Part shown: positions 1 to 8,217 of the stretch, one piece after another
Position numbering within the stretch: position 1 is the first letter of the stretch
Layout of the letters: each line of letters starts with the position of its first letter
Origin: Chloroflexota bacterium
GTDB taxonomy: Bacteria > Chloroflexota > UBA11872
Length of the DNA stretch: 35,132 bases
Reading direction: 5' to 3'
Assembly: GCA_022820025.1 (NCBI GenBank)
Contig: JAJEGF010000007.1
Coordinates: forward strand, 1 to 35,132
Program-made: the position numbers and the translations under genes
The notes under the pieces: generated by a model
The model's database searches: none
Told to the model about the DNA's origin: nothing
Seen by the model: the letters and a program-made list of their open reading frames with translations, nothing else

Positions 1-296
1 TTGGCGTATTCGCGCAGACCCCACTGCATGGCCGCACCACGCGGGCCAGAGGTGTGGTCGCTGACATACCGAACCGTGACCGACTCGGGCTGCGGAGCTG
101 CCGTCATCGCCGCGGCCGGAGCCTCGGTCATGGCGGGAGCCGCGGTTGCCGCAGCGGCTGCCTGTGTCGCAGCCGGGGCCGGCGCGGGTTCAGGTTCCGA
201 TTCGCCGCAAGCCGCCAAGACGGCCGTCACGCCAATGCCCATCGCACCGGCGCCTGCCGCGCGGAGCGCCGCGCGACGGCTCAAAGTCTTTCGCAT
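1..296 (-). CDS. ABC-transporter solute-binding lipoprotein, N-terminal part (cut by window edge)
   Basis: Only the first 98 residues are in the window; the gene runs off the left edge. The ATG at 296 is preceded by a strong GAGGAGG Shine-Dalgarno about 6 nt away. The protein begins MRKTLSRRAALRAAG, a twin-arginine-like motif, followed by a hydrophobic stretch and the lipobox VLAAC-G (Cys at about residue 30). This predicts a lipid-anchored, probably Tat-exported protein. After the Cys comes an Ala/Pro/Thr linker of about 40 residues, then SVTVRYVSDHTSGPRG, which resembles the first strand of family 1 extracellular solute-binding proteins. Such proteins deliver sugars to ABC permeases, and this architecture is common in Chloroflexota. 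It is transcribed divergently from the dioxygenase gene at 528. The lipoprotein call is firm; the sugar-binding role is inferred. Confidence 0.72.
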   Translation of the reverse strand, partial: MRKTLSRRAALRAAGAGAMGIGVTAVLAACGESEPEPAPAPAATQAAAAATAAPAMTEAPAAAMTAAPQPESVTVRYVSDHTSGPRGAAMQWGLREYA

Positions 297-527
297 CAAT
301 GCCTCCTCACGCCCCAAACACACAGAACAACTTCAGAAATAGGGGCGCTTTTCGCTGCCGGAAGGATAATCCCATGCTAGGCCGAACGCAACGCATTCAG
401 TCCGCACGCCGAACCCGGCGCCCGGGAGGCTCCTCGCTGTCCGCCAGGCCGACCGCAACACGTCCAGCGCTTGCCCGTAGACTGCCCCCGCAACCCGCGC
501 CGCACGGCAGCCGAAGGACATACCTCG

Positions 528-1373
528 ATGCACCTGACTCCGACCGAGGCGCTTCAAAAGCGCGACGAGCTGGTGGATGACGGCTATACCGTCGTTCCGG
601 GCGTTGTCGACGAACCAATGCTGGAAGAGTTACGGGCGTGGTCCGAGGCGTACTTTGCCAACCACCAGGTTGACCCGAAGTACCGCTACCAGGGGAGCGA
701 CATCCAGGTGATCCCACCGGACCGTTGGAATGAGCGGCCGCGTGAACTCTCGGATCGCGTGTTCCCCGACCCCATTGCCGAGCGGTTTTTGTCGTACCCG
801 GAGTTACGGGCCGCCTGTGAAGCCATTCAGCTTGAGGATCTGACGGCCAGCGGCGGCATCATCATTCTCTCCAAGCCGCCGAAGGGACCGCCGCTGTACT
901 GGCACCAGGACTTTATGAACTGGGAAAGCCCGGAGGCCGCCACGCCCTGGCCAACGAAGGTCTTTCTCTCGGTCTATCTGACCGACACCACGCTGGCGAA
1001 CGGCTGCCTGCAGGTCATACCGGGAACTCACACGAAGCGGATCGAACTGCACGATTCGCTGCCCGATGCCCACGAGGCCGAGATTCAGGCCGTTGACGAT
1101 CATGAAGGCCATGCGGCCTTCGCGGAGCATCCGGACGCGGTTGACCTTCCGGTAAGCGCCGGCGACCTGGTAATCGCCGACGCCCGGGTGATGCACGCGG
1201 CGCGGGCCAACACCACGAACACGCGGCGCACGCTGGTGTTGGCCTGGCACGACGTGTTCCCGTTTCCGAAGGCACCCACCTGGTGGACGCGACCGATCCC
1301 GGACGTGATTCGCCAGGCGGACCTGACCGCAACTTACGAGAGACGACGAAGACCGACGGCTTACATCGGGTAG
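528..1373 (+). CDS. Phytanoyl-CoA dioxygenase (PhyH) family Fe(II)/2-oxoglutarate oxygenase
   Basis: This 281-residue cytosolic protein belongs to the PhyH/ectoine-hydroxylase-like non-haem iron oxygenases, which hydroxylate small molecules with O2 and 2-oxoglutarate. The iron-binding HxD appears as YWHQDF (His126, Asp128). The distal His is in the segment DARVMHAARAN (His223), followed by Arg233/Arg234 in TNTRRTLVLAW, the expected 2-oxoglutarate-binding position. The length is normal for the family. A TTG 57 bp upstream would also be in frame, but the ATG at 528 has GAAGGA about 9 nt upstream and begins at the conserved 'LTPTEALQKRDELVDDGYTV' start of the fold, so it is preferred. The substrate cannot be read from sequence. 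PhyH paralogues are strongly expanded in some uncultured Chloroflexota. Confidence 0.88.
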   Translation: MHLTPTEALQKRDELVDDGYTVVPGVVDEPMLEELRAWSEAYFANHQVDPKYRYQGSDIQVIPPDRWNERPRELSDRVFPDPIAERFLSYPELRAACEAIQLEDLTASGGIIILSKPPKGPPLYWHQDFMNWESPEAATPWPTKVFLSVYLTDTTLANGCLQVIPGTHTKRIELHDSLPDAHEAEIQAVDDHEGHAAFAEHPDAVDLPVSAGDLVIADARVMHAARANTTNTRRTLVLAWHDVFPFPKAPTWWTRPIPDVIRQADLTATYERRRRPTAYIG

Positions 1374-1494
1374 CCAGGCGTCGAGGCTTGGCGACCTGGG
1401 CCGGGGCTGCCGCTGCCAGCCAGGGCGTCGGCACCCGCATCCGATACCTTGCTGACATGCTGAAGTCCCATCTCGGCCGTCCAGCGCCCGCCGC

Positions 1495-4008
1495 ATGACC
1501 GGCGGTCGAATGCTCCGGCGCACGCGGGACCTTGCCGCCGCACCGACCACCGAATGGCTCGTGAAGGTGGGCGTGGCTTTCGCGATCTATCTCATCGCCG
1601 CTCTGCGGGCGCTGCCGCTGCCGGCGGGAGATCAGTTCCACTACGGCCACGTGGACAACGTGTTGAACCTCTACACGCTGGAATGGATGCGCTACGCGAT
1701 CCTGGCGGAGCCGCAGCGGCTGTTCACAGGCCTGGCGTACCACGGCATGGGCGATTCGCTGTTTTATACCCATCTGCTGCTCGGTGGTCTGCCCATCTAC
1801 GCCCCGGTGGCCGCGGTGTTCGGTCCCGGCGCCGGGCTAAACGTCATGACGATCGCCAGCCCGATCCTCAACGGTCTCGCGACCGCCGCCGCGGCATGGC
1901 TGCTGATCGGTCGCTGGTGGCCCGCTGCGGCCGCCGGATTCATTTTCGCGTTTGCTCCGATCCAGCAGGAGTTCTACCAGTTCCACCACCTGATGCTGTT
2001 CTGGTGGACGCCGCTGGCGTTGGCGTTCTGGTTCTGGTTCGTGCGCGGCCCGACCTGGTGGAAGTTCAGCGCCGCGTGGCTGTGCGTGTTCATCCAGTTC
2101 GCCAGCGGCGTATATCTCGGTTTTATGGCCCTGGTGTTCCTGCTGCCATTGGTCGTGGCCACTCTTCCAGCCTGGTGGCGCCAATCCCTCAACCGGCGGC
2201 TGATTGCTCAGGCCTCGGCCGGGACACTGGTGGCCGCCCTGCCCTTTGTGCCGTTGCTCGTTGGCTATGTCGGGTTCTGGCTTGATCACCAGGAAGCGCG
2301 CACGATCAACGAAGCACACGTGCTGAGCGCCCGGCTTCCCAATTACCTTCCCTGGATTTCCCAATCGCTGCACTGGTTTCAGGCGGTCTGGGCACGGGCG
2401 CCAGGTCTGCCACCGGTCTTTCCCATCGTCGTTCCCACGGTCCTGGCAGCGCTGGGGTTGGCCGCCGGTCTGGCGCGACAACCACTCCGTGCAGTCAGCC
2501 TGGCCCTTGGCTTCGCCGGACTGTTGCTGTTCGTGCTGTCGTTGGGCCCTGAACTCTGGTGGCACGACGAGGCCACGGGGACTCCACTTCCGTTCGCGGC
2601 GGCACACGCGGTGATTCCGGGTTTCGCCTCACTGAGAAACCCCACGTTCTTCGCCTCCGGCATGGTTCTGGCCATGGCCCTGCTGACGGCCGTTGCCATG
2701 GCACAGCCGTTTCGCCTGCGGCGCACGAGGGGGTGGCCGGCGCGCGTACTTGCGGCGCTCGTACTGATCGCGCTCGCGGTCGAGTTCTCGCGCCCGCCGG
2801 TTCCAGTGGCCTCGATTCCCTCGGAACCCAACTTGCAAGCCGCGTTGGCGGAGGCGCCGGACGGCGCCGTCGCTTTCATCCAGTCCGGCGCGGACTTTCC
2901 GTCGCCGGAGCCGTATGTCAGGCGGATGTGGTGGTCACTCAACGGTGGCCGGCAACCGGTGGTGAGCGGATACTCAGGCTTCGAGCCCCGGGGCACCAAG
3001 TACCTGGCGAGAATGATCGACTGGGCAGGCGCCACGGCCAAGCCCCCGGTCCTGGATTCGCTGATGGCGTTTGGCATCCGCACGCTGGTTTTGGACCGCA
3101 AGTACCTGGCCGACGCGGAGATCGAGGCCTGGCTGGCAGCCGTCCGATCGAGGAATCCGGATGCCGTCCCGGTCGCTGGCGAACGCTTCGTTGTGATTCC
3201 ACTCGGTAATGCGAGCACTTCCGTTACGACCGCATGGTCCGCGGTGGAGCTTCAACTCGTTGTGCGCTCCGCGCCGCCGCGCGCGGACGTGGCCATCCCC
3301 GTCACATTTCGCAACACCGCGGAGCTTCCGTGGCAGCCACCGACGGGACGGCGGACCCGGCCGGCCGAACTCGCCTGGGCGTCGCTTGCCTCTGACGACG
3401 AGTTCCGGGAGCACGTTCTCCTGCGACCGCCACCAATCATTCCGGCCGGCGGGAACACCCAGGCCCTTGGGCCGGTGATGGGCACAGCGCCACCGTTGCC
3501 AGGGACGTATCGCGTTTCGCTGTCAGTCGCTGGGCACGAGCTCACGAGTACGAACATCGAGATTCGGTCGCCGGCCGTCGCCAATGCCGTCGCCAACACA
3601 GCGGACCTCACGGTCCTTCCGCCGCCGATCTGTCTCAAAGCCGGCGAACACGCATATCTGCGAGTCGAGGCTGCGAATACAGGTTCGAATCACTGGTTCG
3701 ACTCGCATCGGCTGGGCACGCGCTGGACTTTGCCGGACAACCGATTCATCACGGACGACCTGACCACGCTTGAAGGCCGACTGGTCGTCCCCTACGACTC
3801 GCGTACGACAACGTGGACCAGCATCGCGCCGGGATCTGCCTTTGTGTTTGAGGGCCCGGTCAAGGCTCCCGAGTCGCCTGGCGCTTACACACTCACGATT
3901 GGCATGGTCGAAGAGGAAGTGTCCTGGTTCAGCGAAATCGAAGCCCAGGCCCTTGTGGTGGACGCCGACGACCAGGGCGCTTGCGCGCAGCTATCGCAGC
4001 CGAGCTAG
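1495..4008 (+). CDS. Polytopic membrane protein (GT-C/YfhO-like) with two C-terminal beta-sandwich modules
   Basis: This 837-residue protein has a hydrophobic N-terminal half (roughly residues 20-415) with about 10-11 predicted transmembrane helices. The first external loop contains GDQFHYGHVDNVLNLYTLEW, which resembles the acidic catalytic loop of lipid-linked-sugar glycosyltransferases of the GT-C fold. A soluble region follows (about 420-560). Then come two modules (about 570-690 and 705-830) with patterns such as NTAELPWQPPTG / LPGTYRVSLSV and NTGSNHWFDSHRLGTRW / PGAYTLTIGMVEEEVSWFSE. These resemble NBR1-type (FW) domains found in secreted Chloroflexota proteins. Start choice is uncertain: neither the ATG at 1495 nor the ATG at 1510 has a clear ribosome site. 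A role in surface glycan or glycoprotein assembly is inferred from fold and neighbours. Confidence 0.6.
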   Translation: MTGGRMLRRTRDLAAAPTTEWLVKVGVAFAIYLIAALRALPLPAGDQFHYGHVDNVLNLYTLEWMRYAILAEPQRLFTGLAYHGMGDSLFYTHLLLGGLPIYAPVAAVFGPGAGLNVMTIASPILNGLATAAAAWLLIGRWWPAAAAGFIFAFAPIQQEFYQFHHLMLFWWTPLALAFWFWFVRGPTWWKFSAAWLCVFIQFASGVYLGFMALVFLLPLVVATLPAWWRQSLNRRLIAQASAGTLVAALPFVPLLVGYVGFWLDHQEARTINEAHVLSARLPNYLPWISQSLHWFQAVWARAPGLPPVFPIVVPTVLAALGLAAGLARQPLRAVSLALGFAGLLLFVLSLGPELWWHDEATGTPLPFAAAHAVIPGFASLRNPTFFASGMVLAMALLTAVAMAQPFRLRRTRGWPARVLAALVLIALAVEFSRPPVPVASIPSEPNLQAALAEAPDGAVAFIQSGADFPSPEPYVRRMWWSLNGGRQPVVSGYSGFEPRGTKYLARMIDWAGATAKPPVLDSLMAFGIRTLVLDRKYLADAEIEAWLAAVRSRNPDAVPVAGERFVVIPLGNASTSVTTAWSAVELQLVVRSAPPRADVAIPVTFRNTAELPWQPPTGRRTRPAELAWASLASDDEFREHVLLRPPPIIPAGGNTQALGPVMGTAPPLPGTYRVSLSVAGHELTSTNIEIRSPAVANAVANTADLTVLPPPICLKAGEHAYLRVEAANTGSNHWFDSHRLGTRWTLPDNRFITDDLTTLEGRLVVPYDSRTTTWTSIAPGSAFVFEGPVKAPESPGAYTLTIGMVEEEVSWFSEIEAQALVVDADDQGACAQLSQPS

Positions 4009-4113
4009 ATCGGGTCCGGAGCGAGAATCACCTGGTCGCCGGCGGCAGTCGCCAGGGATCCGCCACAACAACGGTGAAACGCTGGATTGGCCGAGCGTGG
4101 CGTTCCGGGTGGG

Positions 4114-4186
4114 AGCCGACGGTCAGACTCGAACTGACGACCTGAGCTTTACGAAAGCCCTGCTCTACCAACTGAGCTACGTCGGC
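4114..4186 (-). tRNA. tRNA-Thr (anticodon CGU)
   Basis: Read on the minus strand from 4186, the acceptor stem GCCGACG pairs with CGTCGGC. The D arm is GCTC-AGTTGGTA-GAGC. The anticodon arm is GGGCT-TTCGTAA-AGCTC, giving loop positions 34-36 as CGT. The T arm is GTCAG-TTCGAGT-CTGAC. All four arms pair, with one G-T pair in the anticodon stem. The discriminator base is T and the 3' CCA is not encoded in full. The anticodon reads ACG codons, so this is tRNA-Thr(CGU). It lies alone between the 837-aa membrane protein gene and the kinase gene. Confidence 0.95.
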
Positions 4187-4266
4187 GCACAGGGTCGATC
4201 GTAGCACCGGGCGACTTTGGCGCAGCAGGCACGGAGCGGCGCGAATCTGGCGCGACTGTCTACGTT

Positions 4267-4836
4267 CTAGTCAACAGCGAAGGCAACGATTTCCTCGAAT
4301 GCAGGACGATATCCGTCACTGGTGTCAACAGCCAGCACAGGCAGCTTCAGTCGAATCGGCTCATAGGAGGCTGGTGCGTCCTCCGGCTGCCCGGCGCTGC
4401 GCAACTGGTCCGGGTTGGAATCGGCGTGGAAGCGCCGACGCCAGGGCTCGTTTCGCCAGCGCCGCCGTCGGCGATCGCGGACAGCATCGTCGCCGGCTAC
4501 GCAGGTAATGACCCGGATGTTGGCCGACTCGGTCAACGCGGTGAGCCGCGGCGCCCAGCGATGGTGTTGGAATGCCGCTTCGGCGACCAGCGTGACGCCG
4601 CGCCGGATCAGGAGTTCGACGACGTCGAAGAATACCGCCGTAGCTGCGAGGTTCGCCGCATCGCCCCGTTGCGGTACGAACGACTCGGACGCGGCGCCAC
4701 TGACGAGGCCTTCCTTTATCTCGTCCCGGCAGACGGCCGGACAATGAAGCGCTTGCGCCAGGGCGTGCGCAAGCGTCGTCTTGCCGGTAGCGGGCGGTCC
4801 GCTGACGACCAGCAGGGTTGGAGGCATAGCCGCCAT
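4267..4836 (-). CDS. P-loop NTPase, small-molecule kinase-like (AAA_33/zeta-toxin type)
   Basis: This 189-residue protein has a Walker A motif close to the N terminus: VVSGPPATGKTT (Gly18, Lys19, Thr20). CRDEIKEGL follows at about residues 36-44, the usual strand 2 / lid-substrate region of P-loop nucleoside- or antibiotic-kinase-like proteins. VTLVAEAAF (about 80-90) lies at the Walker B position, and a stretch rich in Arg (DRRRRRWRNEPWRRR) resembles the LID of such kinases. Members phosphorylate small molecules or UDP-GlcNAc; the specific substrate is unknown. The ATG at 4836 and an in-frame ATG at 4827 are both possible, and neither has a strong ribosome site. It is upstream of, and codirectional with, the tRNA-Thr gene. 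Confidence 0.75.
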   Translation of the reverse strand: MAAMPPTLLVVSGPPATGKTTLAHALAQALHCPAVCRDEIKEGLVSGAASESFVPQRGDAANLAATAVFFDVVELLIRRGVTLVAEAAFQHHRWAPRLTALTESANIRVITCVAGDDAVRDRRRRRWRNEPWRRRFHADSNPDQLRSAGQPEDAPASYEPIRLKLPVLAVDTSDGYRPAFEEIVAFAVD

Positions 4837-4893
4837 CGTAAGCGGGAAGCCACCGCATGTCGTCCACTTCGACTTGCCGCGGTGGACGTGGCG

Positions 4894-5715
4894 CTATGCG
4901 TGAAGGACTTCGTGGAGCACGCGCCAGAGGCCGCGGCCGTCATTGGGAATCACACCGTCGGCCACGTTGACCAGGGGCCGCGGCGACCCCTGGATTGCCA
5001 ACCCCCGGCCCGCCCAGTCGAGCATCTCGAGATCGTTCAGATCGTCGCCCACGGCCAGAGCTTCCGCGGCCCGCACACCCAGCCGCTCCGCGAGACTCGC
5101 CACGGTCCTGCCCTTGGTAACGCCCAGCGGCAAAACCTCGAGGCCGACGGATTCCAACCGTCGACTGCGCCAAACGACGATAGCGGCCCGAGCACCCAGC
5201 GCGGTGCGCAACTCCGTCTTGAGATCCGCCGCCAACTCGCGCGGCGCCAGGCCAAAGATCTGGGCCGGCGGCGGCGCCAGTTCGGCATCCGACAAGCGAC
5301 ACACGTGCGCCCCCTTGGGCTCCAGGTAGCGGCGGTAGGGGTCGCGACTTCGCCAATCCCCGTCGACCAGGTACCGGCTGCCCGACGTGGCGGATTCGAT
5401 CCAGATGGCAGGCACCCCGGCCGCCCCAAACAGCAACCGGGCCTGATTGGCCGTGGCATGGGGAATCTCGCGCGATTCCAGGAGCCGACCGTCCCCCGTG
5501 CGCGTGCTGGCGCCGTTGTTGAGCACGAAGAGGGTAGACGGTGGAAGCGCCCGGGCCGGCTCCCGCATGGTCAACCAGCCGCGACCGGTTGCGATGACGA
5601 GGTGCACGCCGGCGTCGGCAATCTGGCGGAGCGTTGCCAGGAGGGCTGGTTCAATTGACGCGCCGGCCCGCGCGAGGGTGCCGTCGACGTCGAGGGCAAC
5701 GAGACGGACGCTAAT
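4894..5715 (-). CDS. HAD-superfamily (Cof-type) phosphatase with apparent ATT start
   Basis: This is a HAD hydrolase of the Cof/sucrose-phosphatase type, which dephosphorylates sugar phosphates or other small metabolites. Motif I (LVALDVDGT, Asp9 and Asp11) is encoded upstream of the first GTG, so a start at the GTG (5607) would delete the catalytic nucleophile. No ATG, GTG or TTG occurs in this frame between 5907 and 5607. The best start is therefore ATT at 5715-5713, overlapping the TAG stop of the zinc-ribbon gene, giving 273 residues, a normal family length. Other motifs are VIATGRG (motif II region), VTKGRT (motif III lysine) and AVGDDLNDLEML (motif IV). The cap domain lies between residues of about 85 and 190. 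It forms a tight operon with the upstream FmdB-like gene. Confidence 0.82.
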   Translation of the reverse strand: MSVRLVALDVDGTLARAGASIEPALLATLRQIADAGVHLVIATGRGWLTMREPARALPPSTLFVLNNGASTRTGDGRLLESREIPHATANQARLLFGAAGVPAIWIESATSGSRYLVDGDWRSRDPYRRYLEPKGAHVCRLSDAELAPPPAQIFGLAPRELAADLKTELRTALGARAAIVVWRSRRLESVGLEVLPLGVTKGRTVASLAERLGVRAAEALAVGDDLNDLEMLDWAGRGLAIQGSPRPLVNVADGVIPNDGRGLWRVLHEVLHA

Positions 5716-6127
5716 GGTCGTCGATGTCCGGTGCGTCGCCCTCGTCGGCCTCGATGGCGTCGAATTCTTCGTCGGAGGGCATCTCGCCCGACTCCATGCG
5801 ATTCAGGACACCCTCGTATTCGTGGGGAATGTCTTCGCCCATTTCTTCCGACATGCGTCGAGTCATGCGGGCCAGGCTGCGCGGATCGCCAGATTCCAGA
5901 CCCGGCATCAGCTCGGCCAGGTCGGTGTCATCCATGCCGAAGTCATCGCCACCAAACTCGTCCGAGGCTGCTGGCGTGCCGCGCAGGAGGGTGGGCCGAG
6001 AAAACTGCCGCTCCAGGGCGGCCGACCCGCAGTGCGGGCAGTCGGGATGCACCACGGCGGCCAGGGTCTTGAAGAGGCGCGACGAGCGGCGGCCACAGAC
6101 GGTGCAGCGATATTCGTATACCGGCAT
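5711..6127 (-). CDS. FmdB-family zinc-ribbon protein with acidic tail
   Basis: This 138-residue protein starts with the family signature MPVYEYRCTVCG (Cys8, Cys11), completed by CPHC (Cys30, Cys33), forming a four-Cys zinc ribbon. The open frame extends much further upstream, but the MPxYEY start is diagnostic, so the ATG at 6127 is chosen. The remaining 100 residues are acidic, rich in Asp, Glu and Met (MDDTDLAELMPGLESGD and EFDAIEADEGDAPDIDDH), and probably partly helical or disordered. FmdB-type ribbons are thought to be putative regulators, but their function is unsettled. Its stop codon overlaps the predicted start of the HAD phosphatase, so the two are likely translationally coupled. 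Confidence 0.82.
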   Translation of the reverse strand: MPVYEYRCTVCGRRSSRLFKTLAAVVHPDCPHCGSAALERQFSRPTLLRGTPAASDEFGGDDFGMDDTDLAELMPGLESGDPRSLARMTRRMSEEMGEDIPHEYEGVLNRMESGEMPSDEEFDAIEADEGDAPDIDDH

Positions 6128-6392
6128 CCTGTGCATCCGTCGGGTCGCGGCGCGCGATTGTAGGCTCGCGCGATGAGTTGCACTGACATCAAGGCGGAAG
6201 GTCGTTGCCAGCGACGGAGTTTCCCTCGGGCCGATGAAGAGTCTCAGGTTCCGTCGGCATGGGCCGTTTCGAGGCGACTGGCGCCGGCGCACCGGGCCGC
6301 GTGCCGCCGGCATTACGGCGCTTTGCCGGCTCGCCCGCCTGGGTATCCGTCCCAGTCCGCCCGAGGGCCAACGGCTCCCCCGGAATCCACGG
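6128..6392. other. Divergent intergenic region
   Basis: This 265-bp gap separates the minus-strand zinc-ribbon gene from the plus-strand GT9 gene. The GT9 reading frame is open back to 6234, but the extension is Arg-rich and unlike any GT9 N terminus. A 120-residue plus-strand frame from 6173 also looks like a GC-rich shadow. Promoters for both directions are expected here; I see no clear -35/-10 pair. Confidence 0.4.
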
Positions 6393-7418
6393 ATGTCCGC
6401 GCTGGTGATCAAGCCGCTGGCGCTTGGGGACGTGCTGCGCGCCACAGGTTTCACGGCGACCCTGCGGCAGCAACGACCGGAAGCGCGTATCACCTTTGCG
6501 GTTGGCGACTATGCCGCGCCGGCGCTGGCCAATAACCCGGATATTGACGAGATCCTGCCGATGGGGATGCTGGGTACGCCGCGACGCTACGACGCGGCGC
6601 AGTATGTGGCCTTCGTTCGACGACTTCGCCAGCGGGACTTTGACGCCGCCTTTGTGCTTGACCGGTCACCGGCGATGGCTCTGCTGCCGTACTTCGCGCG
6701 AATTCCGTATCGCATTGGGCTCGACAGTCGACAGCGCGGCTTCCCGCACACGACGCGCGTGCCTGTGGACATGGAGGACAACGAGGTCGAGACCTATCGC
6801 CGCGTCGCAACGTTCGCGGGACTGAATCCCGTGGATACCGCTTGCGTCTTCCGGCCGACTCGAGACGACTTCGCAGCGGCCCGCCGGCTGGCCGAAGAGT
6901 TTGACCTGGACGCCGGAGGCTTGCGGGTTGTCATCGCTCCCGGCGGCGGCGTCAACCCTGGCGCCGTGGTCGTCACTAAGCGCTGGCCGGCCGAGCGGTT
7001 CGCAGCGGTGGCGGACTGGCTGGTCGAGACGCATGGCGCTCGCGTCTGCCTGGTCGGCACGGCCGCGGATAGCCCGTCGATTGCCGCCATGAGGCGGTCC
7101 ATGACTCAGCCGGCCACCAACCTCGAAGGGCACACCACGTTCGGGCAGTTGGGATCTCTGATCGCGGGGAGCGATCTCTTCATTGGCAATGACTCGGCGA
7201 GCTCCCAGCTGGCCCTGGGCGTCGAAACGCAGAGTGTGACGGTGTTCACGGCGACCGAACCTTGGATCTATGGCACGGATTCACGGCGCGCCGTTTCCGT
7301 CTTTAACGGGAGCAGGAACCAGGGGCTCGGCAGTCCACCACCGGTTGACATGGTCATCGCAGCGGTGCGGGAACTGCTCGCACAACCGTCTGACTCAAGC
7401 GGTGCTAGCCAGGCTTGA
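6393..7418 (+). CDS. Glycosyltransferase family 9 (heptosyltransferase-like)
   Basis: This 341-residue GT-B protein belongs to the family of ADP-heptose:LPS transferases. The N terminus, MSALVIKPLALGDVL, matches the conserved opening of GT9 enzymes, with Asp13 at the catalytic-base position. The C-terminal nucleotide-sugar region has VIAPGGGVNPG followed by KRWPAERFAAVADWL, and VCLVGTAADS. The signature normally written GNDxGPxHLA appears as GNDSASSQLALG (Asn266, Asp267, Gln272), so the usual Gly-Pro and His are absent. The ATG at 6393 is chosen because it gives the canonical N terminus. The gene ends 14 bp inside the convergent glycosylase gene. A role in surface glycan synthesis fits the neighbourhood; the donor sugar is unknown, and heptose should not be assumed. 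Confidence 0.82.
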   Translation: MSALVIKPLALGDVLRATGFTATLRQQRPEARITFAVGDYAAPALANNPDIDEILPMGMLGTPRRYDAAQYVAFVRRLRQRDFDAAFVLDRSPAMALLPYFARIPYRIGLDSRQRGFPHTTRVPVDMEDNEVETYRRVATFAGLNPVDTACVFRPTRDDFAAARRLAEEFDLDAGGLRVVIAPGGGVNPGAVVVTKRWPAERFAAVADWLVETHGARVCLVGTAADSPSIAAMRRSMTQPATNLEGHTTFGQLGSLIAGSDLFIGNDSASSQLALGVETQSVTVFTATEPWIYGTDSRRAVSVFNGSRNQGLGSPPPVDMVIAAVRELLAQPSDSSGASQA

Positions 7419-8217
7419 GCCCTGATGAGTCCGTCGCGGCCGGTCTGACCGCCGTGGTGGATCCCACGCGATATCCCACGGTTCGCTCGGCCGCCATCGC
7501 CACACCGCGTTCGTGCCAGACGGCAACCGGGGGACTACTGGTGACTGCCCGGCAGATGCGCCGCAGCGGACACCCGGGGCAGCGTGGCGAACGCGATACA
7601 CAGACGGTTGCGCCCACATCCATCAAGCCCTGGTGGTAGTCGTAATGGCGCCGAGCCGGCACCAGTTGCTCGGCCAACGCACGCAACCGCCGGTCGTCGC
7701 GATATGCCGAACCGTCGGAGGGCAGACCTACCGCCCGCGTCAGCACCCGCGCGATGTTGGTATCCAGCAAGGCCGCGCGTCGGCGGAGACCAAAGACGTA
7801 CACGGCCGCCGCCGCGTATGGCCCGAGACCAGGCAGCTCGCGCAGGGCTGCAAGCGAATCCGGCATTTGGCCGCCGTGTCGCTCGACAACGATGCGAGCG
7901 AGTTCCTTCAGCCAGGTCGCTCGAATGTGGTAGCCAAGCGGATCGGTGAGTTGCTTGACGTCCGCGAGCGGCGCCGCGTGCAGATCCTGAACGCGAGGCC
8001 AGCGCGCCACAAACTGCTGAAACACCGGCGCGACTCTCGTCGCTTGCGTCTGCTGCAGCAGGATTTCAGAGACGGCTACCTGGTAGGCCGAGGAGATCGA
8101 GCGCCACGGGAGGTCGCGACCCTTGCGGCGATACCACCGCACAATCCGATCCTGAAAGCCGCGACGGAATCGCGGATCGACGAACACGGGCGGCTCTTCC
8201 GGGTCGTACAGCGTCAC
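7405..8217 (-). CDS. MutY-like A/G-specific adenine glycosylase lacking the C-terminal domain
   Basis: This 270-residue HhH-GPD base-excision-repair glycosylase has an N-terminal LPWR and EILLQQTQ with catalytic Glu51. The helix-hairpin-helix is LPGLGPYAAAAV, with Tyr134 where EndoIII has its lysine. Catalytic Asp152 is in LLDTNIARVL. An iron-sulfur loop has Cys206-x6-Cys213-x2-Cys216-x5-Cys222. The segment QGLMDVGATVC is the MutY-type version of this region. Full MutY proteins are about 350 residues with a NUDIX-like domain that recognises 8-oxoguanine. Here only about 48 residues follow the cluster, so it could be a minimal MutY or a mismatch thymine/uracil glycosylase of the same clade. 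The ATG at 8217 gives a typical N terminus. Confidence 0.85.
   Translation of the reverse strand: MTLYDPEEPPVFVDPRFRRGFQDRIVRWYRRKGRDLPWRSISSAYQVAVSEILLQQTQATRVAPVFQQFVARWPRVQDLHAAPLADVKQLTDPLGYHIRATWLKELARIVVERHGGQMPDSLAALRELPGLGPYAAAAVYVFGLRRRAALLDTNIARVLTRAVGLPSDGSAYRDDRRLRALAEQLVPARRHYDYHQGLMDVGATVCVSRSPRCPGCPLRRICRAVTSSPPVAVWHERGVAMAAERTVGYRVGSTTAVRPAATDSSGLKPG

Noticed and set aside
3770..4204. 144-codon frame across the tRNA-Thr gene
   Set aside because: It overlaps the end of the membrane protein gene and the whole tRNA antisense; no coding signature.
4426..5658. 410-codon plus-strand open frame
   Set aside because: It spans two minus-strand genes (P-loop kinase and HAD phosphatase) with intact motifs; it has no recognisable domains.
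6234..6392. N-terminal extension of the GT9 gene
   Set aside because: The extra 53 residues are Arg-rich and absent from GT9 proteins, whose conserved start is at the ATG at 6393.
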